Positions 30,616 through 44,986 are shown, numbered from the stretch's first letter. The stretch is DNA of 64,000 bases from Agapanthus africanus (GCA_030015575.1 CM057344.1:188745044-188809043); one strand, 5' to 3'. Numbers and translations are program-made. The notes: generated from the sequence alone by a model not told the origin.

Positions 30616-33410
30616 CTAGGGCCATCTGTAGCAGTGGTTGCAGTATCTCATACTCAACCATCCCATAAAAGTCTCTCTCTGGGAACAGGCCTTTGTGAGT
30701 GGATCCGCTGTGTTGTCCTCTGAGTCTACTCTCTAAACCTCGATCACCCTGGAGATCAACCATCTCCATGATCAAGTGATACTGCCTTAGAATATGTCTG
30801 GATCACTGATGGGACCGGCGTTCCTTGGCATAAGCCACAACTCTATTGTCACACAATGGGAGGAACATAGTTCATCTCATGAACCAATATACACCCAGAC
30901 TGCCTCTTTGGTAGCATCTTAAGTAGCGATGTATCCTGCTTTTATCGTCTAGTATGTCACGGTATCTAGTTTGGAACTCTTCCAACATACCGTCCCTTTA
31001 CTGAGGGTAAAGACAATGCCTGTGACTGACACTCAGTCGTCATTATCACCCTGGAACCATTCCAGTGATTCTCCCCAGGACCGGTTGATACCGTCTCACT
31101 ACATCTAGTGAGAATTCTAACATCCATTTAGATCTATCTCATAGATCCAAAAGCCAGGATTTAGTAGGTATCATTTTGATCCTATTGGAGAATCCTTGTG
31201 ATAAGCGGAGATCGACCGAGCGTAGCATAGGAAACTTCTTCCCTATCAAGAGTATGTCATCCACGTACTCTACGAGGATCGTCACCATACTCCCTACTAC
31301 CTTTTTGTTTATACATGGTTCATCTACCATTTTGATGATGTCAAACTCTTTGACTAACACATCAAAATAGATGTTCCAACTCCGCGATGCCTGCTTTAAT
31401 CCTATAAAGCATCTTGCACACGTTTCCGCTGCTCCCACTGTCTACGAAGCCCTCTGGCTGTGTACTTATAGACGCTCTCTTCTAAATCATCATTTAGAAA
31501 AGCAGTCAAGACACCCAACCACCAGATATCGCAGTCATGGTATGTAGCCGTGACAAGTAGGATCCGGATGGACTTAAACATAGCTACTTGAAAAGGTTTC
31601 ATCATTATCCACGCCTGGTCAATGACGAAAACCTTTAACAAGTCTAGCTTTGAAAGTCTCAACTTTTCCATCTACACCAAGTAATCTTCTCAAGATATAC
31701 TTGCTCCTGATGGGGATTTAACCCTTCAGATATAGCAACCAAAGTCCATACTTTGTTGGTGTATAAGGATTCCATCTCAGATCGATAAACATCCAGCCAT
31801 TCTTACAGAGTCTTACTCTCGATGGCCAGCTCGAAGCTAGTTGGGTCATCATCTCATGATGCAATCCTCGCTCCCACTGTCATAGAGAAACCGAAGTATC
31901 TCTCAGGTGGGTGAGGAACCCTACTAGATCGGCGGAGAGGCTGAGGTTCGTTGGTATCTACTGAATCCCTTGGTTCTATCAAATCATCTGATGTAGTTCG
32001 TATAGCTGGAACCTTTCCAGTTCTACAATACAGACTTTGCCTCGAGCTTGTCCGGATTTTGCTTTCAGACATAGGCCGGTCAACCCCAAATCTTAACTAA
32101 CTTAAGATATTGGTCCTTCCCATTCCATATCACATATGAAATGGTAGGCAATTTGATTTGATTGGAACCCTATTCAATAGGTATGCAACTTCTCAAGTGC
32201 ATAACACCCAAAAGGAAATAGGTAGCTCAGTATTACTCATCATAGAGCACACCTTATCACATAGGGTGTAATTTCTCCACCCCGATATACCATCGTGCTA
32301 TGGTGTATGCGGAGGAGTAATGCTGAGAGAGAATCTCATTCTCCTTTAGAAAAGTCCAGGATTTCCGTGCTCAAGTATTCTCCTCCTTGATCTCATCATA
32401 GGATATAATACTTATACCTGTATTCTGGTTCTCTACTTCTCGCTTATATTCTGTAAATATCTCAAAAGGTTCGGACTTGTGTTTCAACAGGAACATAGCT
32501 CTGAATCTAAAGAGAACCTCAGAGAACGTAATGAAGTATAAAGAACCAGTCTTGGCATGTGTAGACAGGGGACCTACATACATCAACATGTATCATCCCA
32601 AGAGTTTACTAACTCTTTCTCTGTTTCCAATAAACAGAGCTGTGGTCATCTTATCTTTGTGACATGACTGGCGAGTTTCACAAGATGTAAATTCAAACTA
32701 ATTTAAATATGCATCTAAATCTAACTTCAGCCAGTCGGGTCGCATTGATATGACCTAGTCTACAATGCCTCAAGAAGGATTCGTTCATTTCTGAACTCTT
32801 CCTCTTGTGTGTGTTCCGTATACTAAGAACTGTAGTTTGATTTAGAACTTCAATGCTTTTAGATAACGTGCCTGAACCGATCAACTTTTGATATAGGAAA
32901 TGTTCAAAACATTATCCAACAATACAAAATTTTACCGTTTCTTTACTAATAAAGAGACAGATATGATTTTGTATATCAGGTTCGGTATCTAATAACATTC
33001 GTTCAGAATCAATGTATTGGTAATACAGGGTGACAGTGACCAACAGACTTGGCTGCAACTCTTGCCCCGTTTCCTGCCTCATGAAACTTATCACCCGTTA
33101 TCAGTTCTCTACCTTTTTGTTGCCCTATGTAACAGATTACATATCTGGGATCCTGATCCGGTATCATATACCCAGGGCGTAAAGGATACTGAGAAACAGT
33201 TCTGTATAATGAACACACCCGAAGATGATGCATCAGCATGCACTCTCTTCGTTTGGGCGGCACGGGAAATCTGGTATTCCCCAATTTCCTGCTCTGTCTT
33301 ATAACAATTATAAGTTGGAGCGGGACCAACGTTCCCCAGCTCAGTATAATAAGCAGGTTCGGTCAAAAATCCGTATTATTATCTTGATTAAGGCGTGATA
33401 TGGTCGCTAC
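30616..33410 (-). pseudogene. Degenerate gag-pol of element B
   Basis: Minus strand, same domain relics and order as A: Gag stub with ATA in place of the start, protease relic, integrase, RT, RNase H tail. YVDD is legible (EYVDDILLIGK, near 31255). The integrase third catalytic codon encodes Gly (about 32285). The one-base insertion in RT, the gap after YVDD and the joined NPGE/RNase H junction (about 31050-31090) match A, D and E. Its individual stops differ, so these shared lesions predate the insertion. Confidence 0.9.
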
Positions 33411-33844
33411 CTGGAGAGAGAGAGAAGAAAACACTCAGCGTGTGCTCTTGCAAGAATAGATTGGTTATTATTTTATCTAATCAGGATGTCTCCCACTGCT
33501 TTTTATTAAATCTTCCTTCAAACCCTAAAAGGAAAGACTAGCCGGGATTAATTACACACTACAAGTTCGCCAATCTTTCAGCCAGGCCAGTGTCGGTACT
33601 TTGAGGGAGGTCCCCCGTGCTTTCGCACGAACCTAATTAATGTAAACCTCGTTTTCCCAGAGGCGTAACCCCGTTGACACCTTTCTAGACACCTACTTGA
33701 TCGGCTAATTGTAATGTATAAAACTCTCTCAGGAGTAACTCTTACTCGCAGCGGGTATCGGGATCCAACTATCTCATAGAAGGTATGCAATCTCATTGCA
33801 AATTTCAACACTTGAAATTCCCGATAATATTTTGCCCCTAGCGT

Positions 33845-34053
33845 CCTATGACCTTAACGCAGGCCAACAAACCATAGTCCGCCAGTTAAGTTCAACCCGT
33901 CATTTCCTGATTGAATTAAACCCACCCGCACGACCCTTGACGCAGGCCAACAAAGTCGTACGACTACCCTAATCCAATCACATCATATGCTTATGCAGAT
34001 AAGCACCAGTTAGCTACCGCACACTACGCCTTGACGCAGGCCAACAAACGTAG
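33845..34053 (-). other. Triple stem-loop array, element B
   Basis: Stem-loops lie at about 33845-33877, 33928-33961 (GUACGAC/GUCGUGC, one G-U) and 34024-34053 (CUACG/CGUAG). The loop is CUGC in all three and is unique to B. Confidence 0.75.
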
Positions 34054-36258
34054 CACGAATACTAACTACTACTTATCTGAAATGACGGAGGGCTACGACA
34101 GGTTTTTCTGAAAACCTATTGCGTAATGAACTTGATATCGTTGTAGAATCAAATGATTTTAAAATGGAGTGATTTTGAGGCTTTTCTTGTTTTGCTAAAG
34201 GAGTCACTCCCGGTGAAGGGATCGTCGGTCCTTTCCTCGTCGAATGAGGTGCGGGATATATCATATATATCACTGTGCAAAGCAAAAACTCTTAAAAGCA
34301 ATCAAAAGACAAACCGAGTGTGTAGCATCTGCCAGTTATTGCTAAAGGAGTCACTCCCGGTGAAGGGATCTCGGTCCTTTCCTCATCGAATAAGGTGCAG
34401 GATATATCACATATACCGCTGTGCAAAGCAAGAACTGTAGCTACCTGTTTTATTTTGAAATTCGATTCAACAACATCTTAGGTTTCTTTTATTTCATTAA
34501 TCACATTAATGAAGTCCCATCATTTAAGTACCTAAACATCACAGATAAATACGACGTACACTTATGCCATCCGCATTCGCCTCGATGTCCCCTCGTGCAC
34601 CGTTAGGTTAGGTAACTAACGGCAGAGCGGGGCAGGGCTAGCGCGGGTGTAAAACATAAGTAACGTCTATATAATATATCATATATACTATATACTGTAT
34701 CTATCACAGAACATCACAGATATCGCAGCAGAAGAATCATATGAAATATTGGATATACTAGGACGTCCGTGTTTTCAATACGAGCCAGTATAAAACACGG
34801 ATTCCACGGTCGCGATGAATAGCCAAACCCACACCCCTAGACCCCTACGAGAGCGGCAAGCAACCCTACCAATTCTGGAGTTAGGAGACCCGGACTCGAC
34901 TCCTCGAGTTGGTCTCCCACTGGACTCCAGAACCCGGTTACTTGTGCCCTCCTCCTTGGGTCTATCCTAGTGCGGAAAAGTAAATAATATACAAACAGTG
35001 ACAACTTCCGCAACCTGGAAGCGTCCCAATAAAAGAATATTACATACAAGTTTTTACATGAATGAAAATGAAAAACACTCATCTCACATAAAAACCCCCG
35101 GCTATTCAAACACGACGATCCAATATAACATATCCAGCAACACATAACATCACATGTCATCAACGTAAGTAAATATGCGCATCCCAATTGTCGTTGACAT
35201 ATAGCAACGAAACCGGCGATATCACATATTACACTTACGGTCACAGAAAAGAAAGTGAAAAACTACAACAGTTGGAATCCGCAACTACCTCAGACATCGC
35301 ATGCCTGACCAAATGAATTACTTAGACATCGCATGCCTAACAATTATAAACCCCGCATTTTAGTCTCAAAATCGAAAACACTTTTCAATATCAAGTCGGG
35401 CAATTCAACAAGATTCCCGACATCCTGATCGAATGCTCGTCGCAAACTTCAGTAGACGGCTGCCCCCCGGTTGCCGTCGACGAAGTGCACCAAGGCGGAA
35501 CACCGCTACCGGGAGCACCCGAACGGATGCTTTCGGCGACGGGGTTCTCCTACAGTCACTTGGTCGGGGCTATGGGGTATAGCTGTCTATTAAGTTTACC
35601 CGGCGAGTATCCGCGTACGCTACGTGATTGCGACGGACTTTTGATCACATCAAAATTCCGTGGCAACCGATCAAGTGAGACTAAACTGCTACGTTTATAA
35701 TATTCATTCAGTTGTCACATAATTTATTGTGAATTCCAATTATTGTATCCCATTCCGGATAAATAGAAAATGTCAAACTTTCCGATCGAACAATCGAACA
35801 CCCAAGTTTTCCCGATACAGATCAACACATGAAACAAGTCTAACAACATTCCGTTCGTGCCTCAGTACCAACGGTCCAGCCGTAGAAGGGTCAAGCCAAC
35901 GCCTCACATGTGGCACGCCGTACTGCCCCAAACCCGAAGGTTCAAAGGGCAGTTCAAGACGGTCACATAATCGAGTTAAGGTTTGTTGTCTTCTAAAGGG
36001 TCCATCGCGTTACTTGCACTACTTAGAACGTCGTTAAACTACGGAAAAATCCAACTCTTGGAAATTTCCCGACAGGGGAAAAATTGGGTATTTATATCCG
36101 GTCGAACTTTTTAATATATTCTAAAATTTATCCGGAAAGCCACACAGACAAAATTTGATAATCCGATCGAACATTCGAATCCCCAAAACAACCCAGAAAA
36201 TTCAACTCTGGAAAAATTATTAAAAATTTCCAGAAGACTCAGCATTACAAAACATGAA

Positions 36259-36379
36259 TTACTGTGCAAGCCACGTGGGGTAACTCAACACAGTGGCCGC
36301 GGAACCGCCGCGCATCCCATGGTGGGGGCCGCGGTTCCGCGCCTCTGTAGTCGAGTTACTATCACGTGCTTCACAGTAA
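36259..36379 (-). other. Long hairpin downstream of the primer site, element B
   Basis: The most extended example. Successive arms TTACTGTG, CACGTG, GTAACTC and GCGGAACC on the left face GGTTCCGC, GAGTTAC, CACGTG and CACAGTAA on the right, in mirrored order over about 120 bases. Confidence 0.8.
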
Positions 36380-36529
36380 CTCATGAAATTACCTGCTGAA
36401 TTTTTTGGTAATTTTTAATCTGGAAAAATCCACGTTTTCAGAAAAAGTACAGAGAGCAATTTTGATTTGGGGTTTCGGGTTCGATCGGGTTTCAAATTCC
36501 GTCTAGACTTCGCCTAAGGCTCTAGCTAG

Positions 36530-36541
36530 GCTCTGATACCA
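36530..36541 (-). other. Primer-binding site of element B
   Basis: Sense TGGTATCAGAGC, one base from the 5' LTR. Confidence 0.95.
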
Positions 36542-36542
36542 C

Positions 36543-38772
36543 TGTAGGGTTCCTAGGCATCCTAATGAGGTCTCACAAGGCATCAACCATGCCAATTTCA
36601 AAAAATCTAGGTGCCGAGAAACCCGACTACGGATCGTTTGCTAGAAAACTAGGCGAAAAGATAACTAGTTAACACTTAACTAAGGGAATACGGAAATACA
36701 ACCTTTGTAGATCCGGTGCTCCACCTCCATAGCTCCGCAACGAAGTCCTCTCCGCTGTCCAAATCAAATCCGGGCTCTAGCGTCGGCTTCGTCGGAGAAT
36801 GGGCAAGCTAGGTCGTCGATGTCCATGCCGAAGATGATCTACGTCGAGGCATCGCTAAATCAAGCTCCGACTTCACCAAGTCAAGAAACTTGTGAAGAAA
36901 ACACACTCTACTACTTGGCAAGAGGTAGAGGATGAAGAAATAGGAAGTGGGTTAACTTTAGTTTTGGATTTCTCACTCTTTTCCAACAATCACCATTGAT
37001 GGAGCTTGGTTTTCTTCAAAGAAGAATGAAGAAGAAGAAGAGCAAGAAGAAGATAAATATTATGATAAGAATTAAAATAAAAGGAAAAATCCATTCTTAT
37101 CATAATTCTCACTATGGTTAGGTGTAGAGAATTAACTTGAGTTAACAGAAGTGGTTAGGGTTAAGCATGTGACAAAAAGGTCAAAGTCTTCATGAAGATT
37201 CATGAAGGATCAAAAGAAAGCAACCTTTTTCCTCATTATCTTTTCATTTATTCATTTATCAAAAATAAATAGATAATTAAATAAGATAAATGAATAACAA
37301 ATAATAAACCCTAACCATTCCTTTAACCAAGGTTTAATTCTTTATACTTAACCATTTTTGCATGCACCATCAAATATGATACAAGCAAGTGCACAAAACA
37401 TATCGCATATGCAATGCGCACACCTGAGCGAGAAAATCCATTTAAAGTGAACCGATACTAGTTAATGCAAAGTAATATATCAAATATATAATTATGCATT
37501 AAATCATTAAATCAACACTTGATTCAATGATCCGGTCATATCGCATATAACCGACTAGTATCCAATGTATCGGCTTATCGAATCAACGCTTGAATCGATA
37601 ACTAGGTTATATCGCATACAACCATTCGACGCATTGATCGCGAGAATGAAATACGGTATCACATACACGCATTATTCTCGGTCCCGCACATATCTCATAT
37701 GCGCTCCTATTTCGTTTCGCTTGAGCCAGGAAACCTCTGTGTAGGACTCTAAAGACTCGTCAATACGCCGGCAGCGGATGATGATCATATCAAACATCCA
37801 CAAGCCGCAAGCGGTCTGCTAAACGTAACGGCCACCCGGGTATTGAGCGATCTGAAGATCGACGAGCAAGCCCGCTCACACTCCAGTGAATCCAACCAGT
37901 AACACTACCGTACAGTCCGGTCTGATCGTCTGATATGTCGCATATCTTGCCTAGGGGTGGTAAACGTCAGACCCCAATAGCTCGATAAGTCGTGTCGATA
38001 TGAGGTCTATAACTGTTCGAGAAACTACTGGTAACACTTACCAGTAAATCTCAGCAACCCTGGCCAGGGATTTCCTGTTATAGCCAATCGAACACAGCGC
38101 AACATCAACTCCCTATACCGGGAGAGACGAATCCCCTCCTATCGCTCATTGCCTCCATGTGACTCGGGACTGTACCCAAAAACCACCGTTTTGCATGCCC
38201 TCTTGGACGTGGTAAGATGGAAATCAAGGCACAGTGGGAGCCACACAAGACTCTATGACGATCTCGGGTCAACAGACTACTCTGTACCAGTGTTACCAGA
38301 GAACTGCCATCAGACGTGAGGTATAATACCATCTGGGAGTTCTCGGCGAGTCCGTCCAGTGTACCCAGTCTTTACTGAGCACCCGTATATCATCTCTGAT
38401 GTCAAACACCGATGGATATGGGATCATCCATCGCCCATCTGTATGGGTCGAGAAGGTATACGCTAGTCTACTCTGGTATATCGATGCCCCGTCTCGATAC
38501 ACCCACGACTAGGGACTTTGAAGGATGTACTTATGGACTACCATGTCCCCACTAGTATGATCCGCATCATAGTCCAGGTAGTCAAGCACACATCTTAAGG
38601 GCTTTACCAACATGTAACAGAGAGACAATCAGTATACACCTTAAGGTAAAGTTCAACCAGATAGCATACTATCATGTCGAGCAAGAAAGTCCTCCCTATA
38701 TATGTCCCAGCATCCACTACAATATACATCCTATGTACAGTAATGGCCTCTAGGGCATACATATAACTAACA
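36543..38772 (-). repeat. 5' LTR of element B
   Basis: 2230 bp, ends TGTTAG...CCCTACA in sense. Near-identical to 28413-30601 apart from the 41-base gap there and scattered substitutions. Confidence 0.96.
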
Positions 38773-38777
38773 ACTTC
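38773..38777. repeat. Target-site duplication of element B, right copy
   Basis: acttc matches 28408-28412. Confidence 0.95.
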
Positions 38778-40540
38778 CGGTGAAGGGATCTCGGCTCTGT
38801 CCTCATTGAATGAGCTGCTGGATATTCATCAAAGAATACCACTATGCAAAGTAAGAACTAGAGAAGCAATCAAAAGACAAAATCAAGAGGGTCGTAGTAT
38901 CTGCTAGCTTTTTCTAAAGAGGTCACTCCCGATGAAGAGATCTCGGCTCTTTCCTCATCGAATGAGGCGCTGGATATTCATTAAGGAACACCACCATGCA
39001 AAGCAAAAAACTAGAGCTACCCGTTTTGAAAATTTGATTCTACAATATCTATAGGTTTCTTTCTTTTCATTAATCTCATTAATGAAGTTCTATCATTTAT
39101 GCTTCCTAAGCGTCACAGAAGAAACGAAAATACAACATACGCTTATGCCATCTGCATTCGCCTCGGGGTCCTGTCATGCACCGTTAGGTTAGATAACTAA
39201 CAGCAGAGCGGGGGCAGGACTAGCGCAGATGCAAAACATAAGCAACATTTATTATATATAATATATATAATATTAAGCATTCGTCTCACGCAGTTATATG
39301 ATCTCATCGCAGAACATTACAGAAGAAGTCAACATATGAAATATTGGATATACTAGGAGGTCCGTATTTTAAATTAAGCCAGTAAAAAACACGGATTCCA
39401 CGGTCGTGTTGAATAGCCAAACCCACATCCCTAGACCCCTACGAGAGCGGCAAGCAACCCTACCAATTCTAAAGTTAGGAGACCCGGTCTTGACTTCTCA
39501 AGATGGTCTCCCACTGGACTCTAGAACCCGGTTACTTGTGCTCCCCACCTTAGGTCATCCTAATGCGGAAAAGTAACTAATATACATCAATGGTGATATC
39601 ATCCACAACCCAGAAGTGTCCCAATAAAAGAATATTATATACAAGTTTTTACATGAATGAAAATGAAAAACTCTCATCTCACGCAAAAACCACGGCTATT
39701 CAAACACGACGATCCAATATAACATATTACAACAACACATAACATCACATGTCATCAACGTAAGTAAATATGCGTATCCCAATTGTCGTCGACGTAGAGC
39801 AACGAAACCGAAGATACACCACATATTACACTTACGGTCGCAGAAAAGAAAGTGAAAACTACAACAATTAGAATTCGCAACCACCTTAGACATCAAAAAC
39901 CCGAAATATCATACTTCGGATTTCATGCCTAACCAAATGAATTCCTTAGACATCATAAACCCGGAATATCTCATATTCCAAATTTCATGTCTAACCTTAT
40001 AAACCGCGCATTTTAGTCTCAATATTGAAAACACTTTTCAATAACCAGTCGGGTAATTCAACAAGATTCCCGACAACCTGATCGAATGCTCGTCGAAAAC
40101 TTTACTAGACAGCCGCACCCCCCGATGCCATCGATGAAGTGCACTTAGGCGGAACACCGCGGCCGTAAGCACCCGGGAGGATGCTTTTGGCAACGGGGTT
40201 CTCCTACAATCACTTGGTCGGGGCTTTGAGGCGTGGCTATCTAGTAATTTTACCCAGCGAGTATCCGCGTACACTATATGATTGCGTCAGAGTTTTGATC
40301 CATATCAAAACCCCGTGGGAACCGATCAAATGTGACTAAATTGCTAGGTTTACAAAATTCATACTAGTTTTCACAAAATTAATTATTGTGGATTCCAAAT
40401 ATTGTATCACATAAATAAACCCGAAACGATGGTAAAATTATGAATACGAAACACTCCGAATTTCTATTACAGAAAGATAACATCACATGCAATTTTTAGC
40501 AAAATCAAACAATACCTGAAACAACAAACCCCAGAGACAG

Positions 40541-40654
40541 GAACACCAGAGAAAAACGATGCCCATACTCCAATACAAAACTGGTGATGCCGGTTTTTTG
40601 CTTCTTTTCGCCGGGAAAAATCCTATGAAATGGGCTCATTTTTCTCCGGTGTTC
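40541..40654 (-). other. Long hairpin downstream of the primer site, element C
   Basis: Arms of about 26 bases (40541-40566, with GAACACCAGAGAAAAA; 40629-40654, with TTTTTCTCCGGTGTTC) pair with few mismatches. Unlike the other elements, the stem is not GC-rich and shares no sequence with theirs, yet it lies at the same distance (about 150 nt) from the primer site. Confidence 0.75.
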
Positions 40655-40801
40655 TCATTACATCATATGTAACAATCTGCACTTGTTTAAATAATTTTCA
40701 GAGAACTTTTTAAAAACGACACAAACTAGGGATTTGGTTTCGAGGTTTCGGAGTTGTTTCGGTTTCATAATTCTACTAACATCATCTAATTCACTAGTTT
40801 G

Positions 40802-40813
40802 GCTCTGATACCA
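40802..40813 (-). other. Primer-binding site of element C
   Basis: Sense TGGTATCAGAGC, one base from the LTR at 40815. Confidence 0.95.
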
Positions 40814-40814
40814 C

Positions 40815-42600
40815 TGTTTGGTTCCTTAGCATCCTCACTATATTTTCTAAGGCATCAAGCATGCAATTTTAAAAATCTAGAGTGCTAAGAAACCCTAAAC
40901 CAAGGATCTAACTAGAGAATTAGGGTTAAGCTATACAAGTAAACATTTACTCTAAGTGAAAAAGGAATACAACCTTTGTAAAACGGTCCTTCACTTCTAA
41001 AGCTCCCTGTAGTAGTCCCTTCGCTCTAAGTAGTGGTCTCCCGGACTCTTGTAAGGCTCCACTAGGCGAAAGGAATAAGCTTGGTTGAAGAACTTCGAGG
41101 CCGAAGATGATCTACGTCGAGGTATCTCCAACTCAAGCTACCCCTTCACTAATTGAGAATTAGTGAAGCAAACAACCTATACTAAATAGCTAGTCTAGTG
41201 TAGATTGGTAAAGTAGGAATTTTGCTCACTTTAGAATAATTTTTCTCACTCATTTTCTTCACCTCACTTGAAGCTAGAGAGCAAGAAGGAGATGAAGAAG
41301 AAACTCAAGAATAATCAAGTGTGAACCATGGGTGAGAAAATATTATATATAACCCATGTGGAGACTTAACCAAGGCTAAAAATAATGGTTGGGTTAATAA
41401 ATATCTAAAGTAAAACAAAATTAATGGACTAAGTCAATGGTTTCCACAAGCTTCTCCAAGCTTCAAGCCATGACTAATTTCCACCAAAATTTGATTTTCC
41501 CTTAATAATTAAATCCCCACATTATCTTAAGTATGGTATGAGTCTCATACATCTAAATCCAATGTATCATCTAGCATGATACAAAATAAATACATTAACA
41601 TATATCATATATATTAAATGTATAAAGAGAAAAACATTTTCTTAAGTGAGCTAATATTAGTTAATGTATATTAATATAACAAATATATAATTACACATTA
41701 AATTATTAACACTTGATTTGATAACCCGGTTGTATCGCATAAAACCGACTAATATCATTTATATGCATATCACCACATATACATATAACATATCATTGAA
41801 TCAACACTTGATTCAACAATCCGGTTATATCACATATAACCTGTATTGCGAGATTGGAACACGGTATCATATACATGTATTAATCTCGGTCCCACACATA
41901 CCACATATATGCCTTACTTCATTTGGATTGAGCCAGGAGAACACTGTGTAGGACTCTAAAGACTTATCAATACGCCGACAGTAGGTAATGATCATACCAG
42001 TTATCCACAAGCCGTCAGCGGTACTAGCTGGATGTAACGGCTACCCGGGTATTGAGCGATCAGAAGATCAACAAGCAAGACTGCTCATACTCCCGTGAAT
42101 CCAATAAGTATCACCACCGTACAGCCCGGTCTCTTCATCTGATATATCGCATATCGAGTCTAGGGGTGGTAAATGTCAGACCTCAGTAACTTGATAAGTC
42201 ATGCCGATATGAGGCTCATAACGGGTTGAGAAACTACTGATAACACTTACTAGTAAATCTCTGTATCAGCCCTGGCCAGAGACTTCCTGTTATGGCCAAT
42301 CGAGCGCATCACAACATCAACCCCCAATACCGGGAGAGACGAATCCCCTCGTATTGCTCATTGCCTCCATGTGACTCGAGACTTTACCCAAAAACCACCA
42401 TTTTGCACACTCTCTTGAACGTGGTAAGGTGTAAATCAAAGCACAGTAGGAATCACACAAGACTCTTTGACGATCTCGGGTCTACAAACTAACCTATACC
42501 AGTGTCACCAGAGAACTGCTATCTGACGTTAGGTATAATACCATCTAGGAGTTCTCAGCGAGTCCTGCTCAGTGTACCCAGTCTCCACTGAGCATCCGTA
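40815..42600 (-). repeat. 5' LTR of element C, first part
   Basis: In sense direction it ends ...GGAACCAAACA. It is interrupted at 42600 by element D and completed at 63025-63416, giving about 2178 bp. It is clearly diverged from the A/B/D/E LTRs. No partner 3' LTR exists in the window because C is truncated. Confidence 0.92.
42596..42600. repeat. Target-site duplication of element D, left copy
   Basis: ccgta matches 63020-63024. Confidence 0.95.
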
Positions 42601-44829
42601 TGTTAGTAATATGTATGCCCTAGAGGCCATTACTGTACATTGGATGTATATTGTAGTAGATGCTGGGACATATATAAGTTGATTTTCTTGCTCGACATGA
42701 TAGTACGCTATCTGGTTGCTCTTTATCTTAACATATATACTTTCTGTCTCTCTGATTACATGTTGATAAAGCCCTTAGGATGTGTACTCGACTTCCAGGA
42801 CTATGATGCAGATCATACTAGTGGGGTCTGGGTAGTCAATGAGTACATCCTTCAATGTTCCTAGTCGTGGGAATATCGAGACGGGGCATCGATATTCCAG
42901 AGTAGACTAGCATATATCTTCTCGACCCATGTGATGGGCGATGGATGATCCCATATCCATTGGTGTTTGACATCAGAGATGGTATACGGGTGCTCAGTGG
43001 AGACTGGGTACACTGAACGGACTCGCCGAGAACTCCCAGATGGTATTATACCTCACGTCAGATGGCAGTTCTCTGGTGACACTGGTACAGCTTAGTCTGT
43101 TGACCCGAGATCGTCATAGAGTCTTGTGTGTCTCCCACTGTGCTTTGATTTCCACCCTACCACGGCTCAACTGAGTCGTGCAAACAGGTGGTTTTTGGGT
43201 ACAGTCCCGATTCACATGGAGGCAATGAGCGATAGGAGGGGATTCGTCTCTCCCGGTATTGGGGGTTGATGTTGCGCTATGCTCGACTGGCCATAACAGG
43301 AAATCCCTCGCCAGGGTTGCAGTGACCTACTGGTAAGTGTTATCAGTAGTTTCACACATGTCATGGACTTCACGTCGGCATGACTTATCAAGCTATTGGG
43401 GTCTGACGTTTACCACCCCTAGGCGAGATATGCGACATATCAGACGAACAGACCGGACTGTACGGTAAGTGTTACTGGTTGGATTCACAGGAGTGTGAGC
43501 GGGCTTACTCGTCGATCTTCTGATCGCTCAATACCCGGGTGGCCGTTACGTTTAGCAGACCGCTTGCGGCTTGTGGGTGTTTGATATGATCATCATCTGC
43601 TGCCGGCGTATTGTCGAGTCTTTAGAGTCCTACACAGAGGTTTCCTGGCTCAAGCGAAACGAAATAGGAGCGCATATGAGATATGTACGGGACCGAGAAT
43701 AATGCGTGTATGTGATACCGTATTTCATTCTCGCGATGAATGTGTCGAATGGTTGTATGCGATATAACCTAGTTATCGAATCAAGGATTGATTCGATAAG
43801 CCGATACATTGGATACTAGCCGGTTATATGCGACATGACCGGATCATTGAATCAAGTGTTGATTTAATGATTTAGTGTATAATTATATATTTGATATATT
43901 ACTTTGCATCAACTAGTATTGGTTCACTTTAAATGGATTTACTCACTTGAAATGCACATTGTATATGTGATATATTTTTTGTGCACATGATTGTATCATG
44001 TTTGATGATACATTCTAGCTTGGGTTTGTGTAAAGAATTAAACCATGGTTAGTTAGTGATTAGGGTTTCATTTCATTTACTTATTCTTTTATCTATTTAT
44101 TTATTTATTTATTTTAGAAAAGAAGAAAAGAGAATGGTGGCTTGTTTTGTTTGCTTGTTGAAGCTTCTTGATGCTTTGAACAAGTCCACCATTCTTGTCT
44201 CTTCTCTAACCCTAACCACTCATCTAATCTTAGTTAAATCTCTACACTAAACCATGGTTGAAGACATGATAAGTATTCATTTTTATTTTCTTTTTGAATA
44301 ACTTATCATATATCATCTTCTTCTTCTTCTTCTTCTTCTTCTTCTTCTTCAAGAAGAGAAAGCTTGATAGCTTCAATGGCAACTAGTGAAAATGAGTGAG
44401 AAATCCAATTCTAAAGTGAACCCACTTCCTATTTCTTCATCCTCTACCTCTTGCCAAGTTTTATAGGGTGTTTCCTTCACAAGTTTTCAAGGCTTGGTGA
44501 AGTTGGAGCTTGATCTTGTGATGCCTCGACGTAGATCATCTTCGGCATCGAACCGACGACCAAGTCCGCCCTTTTCTCCGATGAAGCCGATGCTAGAGTC
44601 ATGGATTTGATTTGGACAGCGGAGGGACCTCATCATGGAGCCTAGGACGTGGAGGACCGGATCTACAAAGGTTGTAGCTACTTTCCTTTAGTTAAAGTCG
44701 TTAACTTGCATCGCATAGCCTATAAATCTAGTTAACGATCCGTATTAGGGTTTGTAGGCACATGTAAAATTTGAATTAGCCATGTTTGATCACTTGTAAG
44801 ACTTCATTAGTGTGCCTAGGAACCCTACA
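42601..44829 (+). repeat. 5' LTR of element D
   Basis: 2229 bp, TGTTAG...CCCTACA. It contains a CTT microsatellite at 44316-44350, longer than in the 3' LTR (about 62516-62540), and a TTTA run near 44095-44115. Confidence 0.96.
44316..44350. repeat. CTT microsatellite in the D LTR
   Basis: About 11-12 uninterrupted CTT units. The allele in the other LTR is shorter. Confidence 0.9.
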
Positions 44830-44830
44830 G

Positions 44831-44842
44831 TGGTATCAGAGC
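44831..44842 (+). other. Primer-binding site of element D
   Basis: TGGTATCAGAGC, one base after the 5' LTR. Confidence 0.95.
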
Positions 44843-44986
44843 CTAGCTAGAGCCTTAGGCGATGCGTAGACGGAATTAGAAGTCCGATCGAATCAAAACC
44901 CAAACCCAAATTTGCTCTCTGGACAATTTTGAAAAACTGGGTTTTTTCCAGATTAAAAATATGCAGAAAAACTAGAAGGAGACTAT

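Larger units (their letters stand above)
33411..36542 (-). other. Leader region of element B
   Basis: No credible gene. It holds a pyrimidine tract with CCAG at 33411-33435, a GAAA hairpin at 33616-33629, triple stem-loops at 33845-34053, two copies of the 60-bp segment near 34190-34260 and 34345-34405, a conserved CCGTTAG/CTAACGG inverted repeat near 34600-34622, and a long hairpin at 36259-36379. Confidence 0.8.
28413..38772 (-). mobile_element. Element B: complete-length, defective copia LTR retrotransposon
   Basis: A 10.36-kb minus-strand element with LTRs of 2189 and 2230 bp, polypurine tract, primer site and perfect acttc duplications, inserted in the leader of C. Its gag-pol carries the same deletions, frameshift and integrase change as A, D and E. 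Confidence 0.97.
38778..40814 (-). other. Leader of element C, primer-site part
   Basis: Continuation of C beyond B. It contains the repeated 60-bp leader segment (about 38778-38830 and 38920-38970), sequence matching other leaders (39140-40330), the hairpin at 40541-40654 and the primer site. No coding capacity was seen; short ORFs at 39696-39896 and 40038-40274 are chance. Confidence 0.8.

Noticed and set aside
36259..36379. The long hairpin of B as a microRNA precursor.
   Set aside because: Equivalent hairpins sit at the same leader position in all elements. This fits a retroelement RNA structure better, although small RNAs from it cannot be excluded.
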